Positions 42,702 through 54,981 of a stretch of DNA of 64,000 nt are shown here, one piece after another. Position 1 is the first letter of the stretch, and each line of letters starts with the position of its first letter. The notes under the pieces are model-generated. The model saw nothing but the letters and a program-made list of their open reading frames with translations, had not been told where the DNA came from and did not search any database. The translations under genes were made by a program, and so were the position numbers. This DNA comes from Akanthomyces muscarius (taxonomy: Eukaryota > Ascomycota > Sordariomycetes > Hypocreales > Cordycipitaceae), in NCBI RefSeq assembly GCF_028009165.1, contig NC_079242.1:2604001-2668000 (forward strand), read 5' to 3'.

Positions 42702-44312
42702 CTTCTAGACCCAGTGCACTATGAATCATTCCAAACGGCACTCTCGCGCCTCTTGTCAAAAGAGATTGCGAGAGAAACCATAGCCCAGCTGATGAATGGC
42801 CTTCCGCTCTATTCTATACTCCGTGGCACTGCTGGTGTGAACAATCTCTCTGGCGCCCCTATACAGCAACACACAGCACTGTGTGAGGGCTCTGTGGAAC
42901 GCGCCGATGAGCTTATCTCTTCATTCGACATCAACTTGCTTCAGTTTAATGCATCCGTGAGTGCCTTGGGAACGACTAGTGAAGCACAAGCCCGTGTATA
43001 GTCTCACTAACAATACGCAGCTTTTGCAGACATTTCAAAGTTCAAAGCCCGGCACAAACGCGTTTTTATTTCGATTGCTGGAACTGCTTTCCCGCTCCGT
43101 ACACTGCATTGCAGTAAGTATCGAACTGACTGCAACAAAGTGTCATGTGGGCGACATTGAAACGGCCACAACATACCACCAACCGCCGATGATGATTCCG
43201 GTCGGGAGAAACATGAGGGCATACCCGTCGCCACCACCACATGGGTCGCTATTCTTTCATAGGGGATACAAGGACCACGAGCAATATCCTTTTAGAAAGG
43301 CAGATATGGCGGGATATTGGGCTGAAGATAGAATATTTGGCGGCGTTGTCCTCTTTGACAGAGGTGCATCAGGAACAGAGGTATACCATTAGACGTGTTC
43401 GCCAAAGCTAATGTGCTGCTAACAAAGGGTAACAGGCACACAGTGTTTGGCTGCACTCGGGACGTAAAGGCTGGACCAAACGAATATGGAAACCTCTCGA
43501 CTGGCAGCTACGAGCCATGGCAAAAATTTTCTCGGGCAGTAGCTCAGAGGCGGTCATCGTGGAGACCGTAAATCGAGGACAGGAACTCCCACCAAGACTG
43601 CTTGAGGAAATGAATGAATATTGGAAATTGACATTCCCTTTCTTTTGCGACGTGGACAACCCTGAGCGGCATGACGATTACGATGCCATGGCATACTACA
43701 ACATTTTACAGAGATCCATGGGAGCGCCAACTGCCGCCGACAAAACCAGAAATGTGCACGCAGAATACGTTCGACTACCCTGAGCTTCAATCTGTGATGG
43801 AAGCTATCATGTTTTATGCCGTTCCCGATACGATCCCGACAGAAGAGGACATGAACTACCCGCGGGATCTCAGTCTCGACGGGAGAAACGGGACGACGGA
43901 ATCCAGCGATACCATACAGAGCTCGGGCCGGACGGCGTCTATCAGCAGCCAGGCAGACAGTGGAGCGCACACCGGCAGCGACGCGTTTGACAGTCAACAC
44001 TCTAGCAGCAATAGCGACAGCCCTCTGACATCTTCTGTCTTCGACAATCCGAGTCGCAAGGCAGCGTCTCAGCCTCCCCACCGACGGACCGGTGACAGTT
44101 TGCAAAGTTCACGGTATTCGGAAAACGTCATTGGCCGCGTTGAAGGTGGCAAGTTTATCTATGCGAACCCAACCTTTGATATATATCAAAAAATAGACGA
44201 GCTGGTTCAGGGACGACGGCGAAAGGATCAACGAAAGAGTAGAGAGAAAGAGCAACAAAGCAATGATCGGGGGCGTAATGAAGAAAGCAATATGCGCAGC
44301 GAAGGGCAATAA
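42702..44312 (+). pseudogene. Hypothetical gene with an apparent frame break near 43.7 kb
   Basis: Exons 42702-42956, 43021-43380 and from 43436 read well (introns 64 and 55 bp, phase 0). The third exon's frame stops at 43783. The frame that overlaps it and runs to 44312 continues with equally protein-like sequence (TFDYPELQSVMEAI, then a Ser-rich linker and a KIDELVQGRRR helix). No GT-AG intron of matching phase was found to connect the two. So either the gene carries a one-base indel or a splice was missed. No upstream ATG is obvious; the CCGCAG at 42696-42701 looks like an acceptor, so an earlier exon is expected. No family recognised. I list it as a possible pseudogene, but an intact gene with a cryptic intron is nearly as likely. 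Confidence 0.45.
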
Positions 44313-44736
44313 ATGATGTTGACCACGCGACATATAGATTAGTAACGAAGTTGACCACCACAAGAAAAGCAAATATTGGAAAGGGCTGCAAAAGCGCACT
44401 TGACTCATTTTACGAAGGAAACCGCCTTCTAAAAAGGGCGTATATACCTGTAAAAGCCCTTTCAAGTGCTAAAACGCCGAATGCATGACCAAAATCCACG
44501 AATCCATAAACGCCAAGTACGAATGCTGCCACCACGATATCGTTCCGCCAAACCAAAATGTAAGATCTAATAAAAGGAGAAAGCCGCCTCGAAATGCCGA
44601 ACAACAATACTACTGCTCTCGCATCTGTTCCGCGAATTGATGCGTACTGTTAAGTGATAAAGCAAGACAAAGTTCTGCCAGAGAACAAAAAAAAAAAAAA
44701 AAAAAAGAACAACCAGCGCGGCGTTTCTTTCAACAC
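44313..44736. other. Convergent intergenic region with poly-A run
   Basis: Includes an A19-type homopolymer at about 44687-44705. No gene. Confidence 0.6.
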
Positions 44737-47032
44737 TCATGTACAAAGGACATCGATCCCCTTTCGCATGGCGATGGTTTGCCAATCCCATGCCGCGATC
44801 CAGTCACCACTATCCATGAGAGCCCACGTCTCGTTGAGAATTTCTTGCACCCGGTCTGCGTTGCGCAAGCCCGTGTAGTCGCGAACAGTCTGCACAGCTG
44901 CTCGAATCCGGGGACGCAAAGCTGCATCGAAGGAGCATGCCCCGATGAGCAGACAAGGAAGCAATAGCATTGTTTGGCACCGGTCTGTGGGCTCAAACGA
45001 CTCAAGACGGTTTAGCGCATCTATTATCGACACCGTTACCCGCGCATTGTCCTGAGAAGGCCTGCGAGAGGGCGGAGGCGAAGGGGGGCGGCTTGAGCTT
45101 GCCCCAGTTGTCGCAGCTGGGGTAGGTAGCCCGTCTTCCTCGTGAACAGAGCTGGTCCTGGACGGAGCGTATGAAAACGGTTGCTCAAAAGGCCGCTTTT
45201 CCTCGCAATAGCCACCAGATAATTGACCAGCCGAGGATGCAATGGATGACCGTCTCTCCTGCACATACGATGACAAAGAGGAGCCCCCAAAAAAGAAATC
45301 AGGGTTGCCGACAGCTGGAAGATAGACTGTACGAAAAGTGTATATCCACAGCGCCAACTTGTACAGTTCGCCAACATTGGCTCTGCTATCGCCATTTGAC
45401 CAGTCTGGAGACCAGGATTCGAGTGTCTGGCCTATGTCATGAGCCTCATAAACTTCGGCATAGAACACAACACGTTCTTCTTTTGCTGCTGCGAGTTTCC
45501 TGCGAATTTTGTTCCGCAATGTTGTGATGCTGCGCAAGTGATGGAAGAGCCCGTCAGTGACACCAGGAAGACGTGGCATGTCACCATCCGGAGTGCTGCC
45601 GCTCTCATCTGGAGACAGACGCGCCGAATCACTCTCTGGATGCCGGAGGAGGTCATCCGCGTAAATACGATGTTGGAAGAAATCTGTGATGAACGTACGA
45701 AGCTGCATGTTCTGAGGTGGAGACTCGCGTATCAATGCTTGGTAGGCCTTCAGATGCAAGCGATGTTCACCTGTTGGGTTGCCTTCGATCAAAGTCCGCA
45801 ACACCAAGCATAAGATCTGGCAATAGATGGCTGCCAAGATGGGAGGATAATCTGGGTCATCTCTCCCCAGGAGCTTAGACTTATTAAGCGCTGCCTGCAA
45901 ACATGCCGCTGCCTGCGCGGTGTGATAATCGGAACGCTTCAGAAGCGACACTTTCGTAACAGCAGGGGTTTTCCGCAGGAGAGCATCACCATATGCTGTC
46001 TCGAGATCAATGTGTATACTGCTGATGGACAAAATGGAGTGCATAAGTCCTTGACGAGTTGTCGCAGGAAGACCTTGATCACTCGTCGCGAGAGTAAAAA
46101 GGATGTTTTTGAATGGGTTTTGAGAGTCCGGTTCAACTGTCAGTACATTGCTGAGACAGTCGGCGTAGTGCTTCAGAAATATCCTATCTTCGGCAGTATC
46201 AACGCCTAGAATGAATGACGGATATTTAACCGCTGGAATCGATTCTCGTTTTGAGCGTCCTGCCAAGATGATGTTAGAGAATGATAAGTATTGGGCATGG
46301 TCGTCGTTGGGGTGCTCACCTTCCTCGGCACGCTCCTTGCCATTTTTCCATATCTGCTTCTCATTATATCCCTCGCATACTACAGAATTCTTCTCACAGT
46401 TCATACCTAGACAAATGGTCAGCTACAAAGCAAGCGGCAGTGAAGCGGGCTGAATACGTACACGCAGGTTTACCTTCGTCGCACTTCTTCTTTCTCCTGC
46501 GGCATGTAATGCAGCCAGTCTTGGAGCGCCCCTTTGTAACCTTTGCGTCACTCGTTGGTCCTGTGACAGGGTTCTTCCTAGGCCTTCCTCGCCCTCTCTT
46601 TGGGCCTGAAGTAGTGGTACTGGTTTCGGTCGAAGCGAGAGCAGTGCTTTTGAACTGGGACATGGATATGTCGTCTTCGTCTGTGGGCTCATTCTTTGGC
46701 ATAATGTGTGCCGAATCGGACCCTTGCTCCCACTCGTCCCAGTTTACCTCTCTCTCGGCCTCGTCGTTGTCTGTGGTACTGCTTGCCCACGAACCTTCGC
46801 AAGACGAGGCCGTCGAGTATGAGGCTCGAGCATTGTTGATGCTGCCCGATGCCTGCCCACTGAAGAGCGATGCCCGGCCGCTGTAAGATGAGTTGGATGC
46901 AGCCGGGGGCGTCCAAGTACTGTCGCGTGGGAATGATGGTGGTAGTGCCATGTTGCCCCAGGCCGGTTCAGGCCCTTGCTGCGGCGTTTGGTGGTTGTCG
47001 ATGTATGGTTCCTCGGCGGGTATGCGATTCAT
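44737..47032 (-). CDS. Zn2Cys6 transcription factor with AT-hook
   Basis: Exons 47032-46462 and 46406-44737 (746 residues). The 55-bp intron falls within the zinc cluster. A Ser-rich, disordered N-terminus leads to an AT-hook (KRGRGRPRKNP), then the binuclear cluster GCITCRRRKKKCDEGKPAC...C.....C. The middle homology region of fungal regulators follows (about residues 250-520), a disordered Ser/Pro linker, and a C-terminal helical end. Nuclear DNA-binding activator or repressor. It is separated from the toxin cluster by four genes, so more likely a general regulator than the pathway one. Its nearly 8-kb upstream DNA suggests complex control. Confidence 0.93.
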
Positions 47033-47709
47033 TGCACCCCGTCTCTGCTAGCGGGAACATGCCAGGGATCAGGGAGGCAACATGCGGCTTCGGCCAAGCG
47101 CCAGATTGCAGGAAGGACGGGGAAGCAGAACAGCAGTGCTCGAACACGTGGTTGTGGTATGCGGGGTTGAAAGGAGAAACAAAAGCTGCGTTGAAAGGCA
47201 GACCGGTGACAGTAGCGAGTTATGTAGTGACGATGTGGATCAGGAAAACGTTTGATGGGCGGAATGCGACCAGAGGAGTGCCCGGTGATGGCTGCATATA
47301 TATCTTGGAGGAGCACTTGGGGCTCACCTTGCCTGGGGTACGCCTAAAGAGCTGCCAGATCGTCGTGGAACCAGAGGTGTATGTATAGACCAGGGAAGCA
47401 GGATGACCAGGGCTTTCCGGGTCCAGCGGGCTTTATCTTGCAATGCGGCTGGTGTCTGGGGTCCAAAGTTGGCTGTTGAGGCGGTCCTAACGAGAACAAG
47501 CTCTCTTGTTCCGTACTAGTCAAGCATGCCACTCCAAATCAGCCCAGGGCAGCATCAAGAATGAGCTATTCAAACCCCAGCTGACAAGGCTTCCCTGCTT
47601 GTGCGCACTCGCATCCTTCGTCCTGGCTCCTGGGGGCTCGCGAGGGTAGAGAGGCGTGAGATGAGCACGGCCGATGGCCGCTAAGGCGAAGGCGGGCCCC
47701 AGACTGGGA

Positions 47710-47736
47710 GGCTTGGCTTGGCTTGGCTTGGCTTGG
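47710..47736. repeat. GGCTT pentamer repeat (about 5 copies)
   Basis: Five consecutive GCTTG units at 47711-47735, about 680 bp upstream of the Zn2Cys6 gene. Confidence 0.9.
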
Positions 47737-50726
47737 TCGGCGGGTGTGCAAGGAACACCTCTTGCAGCGACGGCCACGTCCAGGATGGACGGGGGGGAGA
47801 TGCTCATCGTGCTTTGGGAGCATCTGCATGTACACACTTGTACCGCAGGGGTCCAAAGACGGGCGTACGATGGCGTCTTGCCCCACTGCGGCGCTCGTTG
47901 GCATCTGGTAGTGCGTGCGCCGGCAATCCATGTCTTGTTACTTGGCGGTACTGGGTGACAAGGTGCAAGTGACGCTATCCTCGTAGGCCTGTGGACACTT
48001 GACCGGCAACTAGTCCATTATGGGACTGCGTAGAGATGCCTGCACAATGTTGGGTCTTGGTTGGAATTGCCCAACGCACAAACGTTGAGCTAGCTGGGGG
48101 CGGCCGTGGGGAGCCAAGACGGAAGATTTGCTGGGAGGATGGAGCTAAGACGCCACCGAGTCCAGCTCGGAGACAGAATCGAGGCTTCTCGCTAATAAGC
48201 AAACCCGCGGTACAATAGGGATTGGCACGGATTGTGAGGCCCTGCGGGGAAGCCAGTCGACACGTTGGTGCCGTTGAAGGCGTGGGCTTGTTGAATCCGT
48301 CGAGCTTAATAGGTCTCATCACGGTCTTAGGTAATGGTAACAGCATCGGCTGGTTCGGCCCCGTCAGCTGTAAAATGAGGGTACCGCAACGCCTTGCCCG
48401 GATTGAAGTGTACTGGAACTTCATTCTCTACATGACCGCTCTGCCCAGCGACGAAACGGCGGCTAGAATGGCAATCTTTGGTGGGCTGTGGTGCGTGGTC
48501 AAAGCCGTCGCAAGCATGCCTGAAATGCTGTTTCGAGCCTGGCTGATCATCCACTGAAGCACGGCCAAGCCTAATGACTAAGTTTCAGAGCCCGTTCGTA
48601 AAAGCTTTGGCCCTTGCCCACCCTTCTGAGTACATCACTCGCTTGACCCTGAGACCTTGAAAATTAGCTCCCGGAAGCCAGTCTTGAAAACGTTATGGTG
48701 ACTTCGCGCTCGTTGGTGGCGTTACTAGCGGCTGAGTTGACAAGTTTGCAGAGTCGCAGTACCCAAAAAGTCGATGCCGTGTATCCTTGGTGTCCCGGCC
48801 GAGTGTCCCAGGTATCCTGTAGATGAAGGCTTGGGCGAGCTGGAATCCCTGATTATAGCGTGGCGTCTGTTGGGGGCAGCAGCGGGGACAGAGAGACATT
48901 GACCGCCGTTGTCTCGTAGCCAGACTGAACTGTTGCTGTTGACTGGCTACTAGTACGCTGCAATCTGTAATCTGTACTCGGCAGCTGCTCGCAGGCTTGC
49001 TGCCATGAAGCCAGTGCTTGATCTCGTGGTTGTGTTCTCGTTGTCATCTGCTGCTTGTTTGCGTTCTGATGCATGCCCGGGCACATGCCGTCGTACCAGC
49101 AGCCAGGTCCGGTGTACCTGGGATGCAGCTCTCTGGCAGCGGCTCCTCTTCCGAAGCAGAGCACAGTGCATGCTTGCCCCGCCGCTTGGGGAGCGCACAG
49201 TCTAGCGCTACGCTAAAGAACGCTAACAGCTCGGGCCAATGCCACCCGACGGGGCTTGTGGAAGTCCTCTCGCTCTTCCCAGGCCGCTGAATGGAGCGCT
49301 GCAGGACACAGTGCAAGGGCAACTGTACGGCCCGCTCAGGCGCGGGCCGCCCTCGTCCAGTCAGTCTCCCTCTGTGCCTGTCCTGCCACCTGCCTGTCAA
49401 AGCACCATCTAGCAGCCTTGCTGCAGCACTACCAGCCAGCCCCAGCCTGGCACAGATCGAGTCTACGTACCAGTACGACGCAACTGCTTCGTGTGCACCC
49501 ATCCTTTTTTGTCCTTCGAGGATTACCTAGTACTTGGCTTGTTCTTCGGATGTATCGGTGCATCTGCCACAGTCCCCTGTTTGCTCTCACCTGCAAAGCT
49601 GCAGCTAGCGCAGCCCCCGGCTGCTGCAGCACGCACACCTCCACCATCTCTACCACCTCTACCACCGCAGCAAGCAAACTGTCGACGGCATAATCGGAGA
49701 TACTGCGGCAGTCAACGGTTTAGATTACCCTTCACGTTACCAGTCGCTCGGTCTCTCTCCGTGATCGTCTTTGGCCGGCTGCAAGCGCCTGGGGAGCTTG
49801 GCTTCTCTTCCCGCCGGCCTCTGTCCCTCTCCGTCGCAAAGCCGCTCAGCCGTGGCGTTTTTCTTTTCTACACACGTCGTACACCCACCGCCAATTCATA
49901 CTCCTTTGCGTTGCAGTGGACGAGTGCAATGAGTCGCACGGAGCTGCATTGTCAGTCGAGGCTACGCCGACTCGGATTAGCGTCCTCATCGCCATGTTAC
50001 TCCCACTGACGGCTGGCGGACAGCCTACCAGGTGGCCTTGGAATGCTATCAAACACCTGGCCAGGGCAGCGAACCACTAAGATACGCTAGCCTGCTGGGG
50101 TGTAGTTAGCTGATGGTAAACGGTAGGTTAGCCTCAGTCTAGATGGGCAGCCCGAGAGCCGTGCTGAGTTGGACCGGCGACCAGTCGCCAACTTGGGGAT
50201 AATACGAAGAAGATCAACGCAAATGGAAGAGACGATGACAGCTCGATCTATTTTAGCCTCGTTGACGGAAAAATTGAGCAGCAGCGGAGTCTCTCGTCGC
50301 ATGATCCTGCCACCCTGCCGCAGCACTCACCAATTCCCCAAACATTCAGTCACTCGACAATCGTTGCCAGTCGAGGGTTCGATCGATCCTATCACACATT
50401 CGGCCAAGGTGGAGCACTCAGCAGAACACTCTTCATGATTGAGGCCTCAGAATTTGGGACAAGACCTCGAGCCTTTCTCCAATCTTATCATCACTGACCA
50501 AATATTCATGGTTTGGTTTACGTCTGCAGCTTTGGCCTCAGAAATCGATGGCAGGCTTGCGCCCTTGAAGTTATTCCATCATTGGCCAGTAGAGTACATG
50601 GTTTGGGCTGTGAGTCCAGCAAAATGCTGAGCATTGCACAGTTCTGAATATCTGCTGAGTAGTGCACAAGACGAGGGAGGGGGAGCTCAACATAGCAAAG
50701 CTGCAAACTCTATTTCGTGTCGAGAT

Positions 50727-50784
50727 TTTCTTCTTCTTCTTCTTCTTCTTCTTCTTCTTCTTCTTCTTCTTCTTCTTCTTCTTC
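50727..50784. repeat. TTC trinucleotide microsatellite
   Basis: About 18 perfect TTC/CTT units without interruption; (GAA)n on the other strand. Confidence 0.95.
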
Positions 50785-51459
50785 ATGGACGTCATCACGC
50801 GCAGCCACGGTGGCCGGCCACACGACCACATTCTAGGTCGCGCGGAAGCTGGGCTCGCTAGCGTCCGTTCGGCAATGGCTAGCAGCGGGATAAAGACGCC
50901 GCCTGCAAGAGAGCAAAACAGAAAGAGAAAGAAGCCCTTCCTCAAACCCTGTCGCCGCGTTACCAGCGCCGCCCGAATTCAGCCTCATGGCACAACGCAC
51001 GCCGTTGCTCTGCATGATGTGGTTTCACTGTGGGGATGCTCAAGGACGGGCAAGGTCCGCAAGTCCGGTCCGTGTTCCGCTGCGTTGGGATGGTGTGCAG
51101 TAAATCTGACCTGTCACGAAGTTGCGACGGGCTCTTTTTGGGGCTTCAGCCCATGCCTATCTGATGGGGTCGCTTGGCTATCGCCAGCGAGTGCCAGTTC
51201 TCGCAGGTTTGTACTACCGTCCGCCACCGGGCGGTTGCGCACATTCATCCTCAGAAGCGAGGGATAAACGGCAGCTACCTAAAGTCAGCTGGCAAGCTGA
51301 CTGCAATAATCCAGCAATGGCCCTGGAAAGACTGTCTGCCTCTGCACGTCTCACTTCCGGGAGCGATCGGCGGTGCTACCTTTTCGTCCGACTGACCTGG
51401 CCTTCTCCAAAAATTGTGGCTGGTCTGGCGAGGCCCCCAGGTTGCCAGTCTGTCAACTG

Positions 51460-51530
51460 CCCCCCCCCCCCCCCCCCCCCCGGCTTTGATGGGTGGAAGC
51501 AGGAGAAAGAAAGAAAGAAAGAAAAAAAAT
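51460..51530. repeat. Poly-C run and GAAA repeat
   Basis: A run of about 22 C (51460-51481) is followed about 20 bp later by GAAA repeats (51503-51530). Copy number at such runs is often unreliable in assemblies. Confidence 0.9.
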
Positions 51531-54500
51531 GATGAAAGTCATTCTCGGTAAGTCAGCATAGATGCGATTGGATAGTTGCGTGCATTGTGCGTTACACAGC
51601 AGTGGGCCAGTCTTATTCGTGTTTGTGTCTCTCTCGTCCCCTGATTCCTCGAAGAGCAAGGGGAGCAATCTCCAGCAATCTTTTCATCCACGCTGCCCAC
51701 GCCTGCCTCTGTCTCATATCGGGACCATTCCCAATTCTCTGGGAACTCCAAATGGGGCGGACGCGCCTAAGAAAGCGATCCAGGCCAGGGCCAGTCTGCG
51801 AAGCACATCACACCGCCCATAGCAACGATGCGATATAGTGCTTTGCTGCAGTGTGTCATGCAGAAGTCGGCGGGCCAGATCGATTGTCACCGTCTTACCT
51901 CTGGCCAAAGAGACCTTCTTTCACTTTCTTTGAAACGGGGATTGACAGGCTTGGATGGATCATGTAGCAATTGTCTTTCGTGGTCATGCACCGTTGATGC
52001 AGCCAACTTTGCAACAATTACCCCCAAACTAGCAGAAGACGCCGCCAACGGGGCAGAGCCTCGCTTTAGGAAACACTCCAGCACTGTCAACTGCCTTCAA
52101 CTGGGCAGACCCCAAAGGCTAGTTCAGAATTACTGGCCTGTGCATTTCAACGGTCCTGGCTGGAACATGGGCTAATTGGCTAGCGAAGGCACCGCCCAAC
52201 AAGCTTGCTTGGTATGTCTTAGCCTCTTGAGTAGCAGTACGGAGTACATGCATACTACATGTCTGGTAAGAAGTGGGCGCCCGTATTATTGATTTTTCAC
52301 GGGCAAGGGATCATCATCATCGACTGTCCGCGCCGCGCACACACATCTCGGGCTTGATATGTTCTGTTCAATTTGAGATGGATAAATGCCGATCGCTGCG
52401 CTATTTGCACCGCAGAAAGGAGAATACCGTCCCGCTCGTCCAGAGGGTCAGCAAATCTGGCTGATATACTGCGTACAAGCGACGGGAGTGGCCCCTTCCC
52501 GCCCGGCCCCCAAATTCTCCAGAGGCTCCATCGCTTCGGGTTTCCCTGCCAGAGTGTGCTCAATCAAAATCAATCAATGGACATGGGCTTGCCAACGGGG
52601 CGCCGCCTTCTCCCCGCCAGTTGATCACACACACCCAAGCTGCCCTGTGCTGCTCTGGGTCGACGTGGTGGGCTCGGTTCTTTCCTTCGGGTTTTGCCTC
52701 TGGGGAAAAGCAAATCAGGAAACCTACTCTTGCATTAGTGTCCTGCAAGGTGCTGTTGAATGGGTTGGCACGGAACCAAGCTGTCGGCGCGAGGCGTGCT
52801 TTTTGCACGACATTCTGCTTCGTTGACGTGGGCTGCATGCAGTCCGCCATATGCCGGCCTGCCTCTCACAGACCCCTCAGACAGTGTTGCAGAAGGAAAT
52901 GCTCGCAGCTATTGTTTAGAATTTCTTTTTCTTGCCTTCTTGCCGCACTTTCGCATCACCTCAGTGACCCCCAAACTGCAGATTCCAGCCCCTCGGAATG
53001 AACGACAACGGCTGGGACAGCCACCGCCAGCACACGCGGCGCCGCCATGTGCCGCTGCGAATGGGGGTCTCACTTGCACGCGCACTGAATGAGAAACATG
53101 CTATTCCGTCTGAGGGTTTTTTCTTTCCTTTTCCCTCGTCGCCTTATCAAAGTACATTGCCTCGTGCACGTACAGAAACAAAACGGTTGACCAGCGCCCG
53201 GCTGATCTCCGCGCCACCCCTTCGCTCTTAGCCCAATATTAAGACCGAGTCATTATTGTCCCTTTGCCATTCTCCTATTACTATCCACATTCTCTTTCAT
53301 TTCACGCCCTTTGAGACTAGTTATCACATTCAGAAACCCCCGCTGACGCTCCCCCTTCCGCGCACGATTTACGAATCTTACTTCTCGATTCGACATGGCG
53401 GCCACGTAATATGCTAAGATAGCGCCGCCCCCGTTGGCGTCGCGCTGCTCATTCCCAGAGAAAGAGAAAAAAGACCCAACGGGGCGGGCCATCCACCACC
53501 ACGCGATGTAACTCGCAAGGCTGTCAGCTGCGGCGGGGAGCCCGGCACTGAGAGATGAGCTGGGCTGCCTCCGCTGATGCCGATAAACTTTTCCTTGGTC
53601 ATTGGTGGTGCCTTGGTGTGCGCATGCGGTTCCAGCTGCCGTCGCCCGCAACCAGGTAGCTGGATTCTCCCAGGGACGAGGCTCGCTCAAAATTCCAAAA
53701 CACGATCCCTTGTCCGCCCATCTCACCCTGTCATGTCCTAGGATCCTAGGCACTGGTACCGGCCGGTGCCCCCTTTCGCTCCTCTCTCGTGCTGGGCCCT
53801 GCATGGCGTCTGCATACAGGAGGGTCGTGGCTCTACGAGCGTGCGCCGCGCGCCACTTGCAGGCCTCAACCACCCTCTCGGGATCCTGGCTCCCCTTGCT
53901 GGATGCAAGCCAGCCCATCTGCATGTCCCGCCTGGCCGGGGCGAGGTGTGAGCTGTTTTTCTGAAGGGGTGGGGGAATTTGTCATTGTCTAATTTTAGCC
54001 AACTAGGTCGCTGAGGCGCACCTTTGGTTGCGTCTACTCCGTTACGCCGTAGCTCTCCAGCTTCAGCTCCTCGCTTAGGAAAAACGCCAGGATGATGAAA
54101 ATGGCGGGAGGCACGACGATCTTACAAGCGGACGGGCGCACCGGGGATGGTTGTGATGGGATGGATGACGGTGTATCGAGTGCTGCGCGAGGGCTTGCCA
54201 TTCTTGCTCGGAGCAATCTTCCGGAGGCCATGGCCCCCAGATGCGTGATGTGGGGATTTATTTGGAATCTATGCAATGCTAGGCCTTTCATTGACAATCG
54301 AAATACTCTGGTACGGTGCAATCTGCCTTGCATGGGGCTTCAGCGTAGGTAGCAATCGAGGCTGGCGACGCTGTGCTGCGTGCTTTACCGGTTATGCCTA
54401 CTTGAATGGGTTGAGATTTGGGGGCCGTAGAAGAAGAAGAGAATATGTAATTGATCTGACTTCACTTTTTACAAAACTTGCAATGTTGTGAGTTGCCTGT

Positions 54501-54981
54501 AGGGGCCTCTACCTTGTCGAGAAATGGAAGTCTACCATCAACTCGGCTCTTCCGAGTCTGGGCCATCACCCCTCGCAAGCAACTGGCAACTCTATCCCCT
54601 TCTCCTGTATTCCATTCTTTTTCTGGACTCTGTCCGCTGTCTGCCTGCCCCAACAAGCCCACACAGCCCGCCATGTGTAGGTCAGCTTCTGAAACTGAGT
54701 GGCAACAGCGAGCATGCTCTCGATGTATATGTGGCAAGTCGACAATGTCTCTATAACTGCAGTCACAAAATGGGCAGAACATTATATAAGGACAACGTTC
54801 GAAAAAGGGGCGGCAAGAATCGATGCTGGCGTTGTAGTTCTCCGCAAGCCTTGAAGCGTTTTGGTCACGTTGACTCGCAGGTTGAGTAGCTAGTTTCCTC
54901 CCAAGCGTTGTACTTGATTCTCTATTCTGATTTGTTTCGATAAAAGATACATGTCGGTATTCTCTAGATACATCTAGTACA

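Larger units (their letters stand above)
47033..54981. other. 7.9-kb region without a supported gene
   Basis: Only short, overlapping, low-quality frames on both strands. GC content looks normal, so this is not RIP-eroded repeat DNA. It contains GGCTT, TTC, poly-C and GAAA simple repeats. It may hold a long 5' leader of the Zn2Cys6 gene, noncoding RNAs or distant regulatory DNA. I see no tRNA or rRNA. Confidence 0.6.

Noticed and set aside
50360..50395. GGTTCGATCGATCC as a tRNA T-loop
   Set aside because: No matching acceptor, D or anticodon stems around it.
48036..54757. Many 60-220 residue frames in the gene-free region
   Set aside because: They overlap one another on both strands, lack promoters, splice logic and recognisable domains, and often run through simple repeats.
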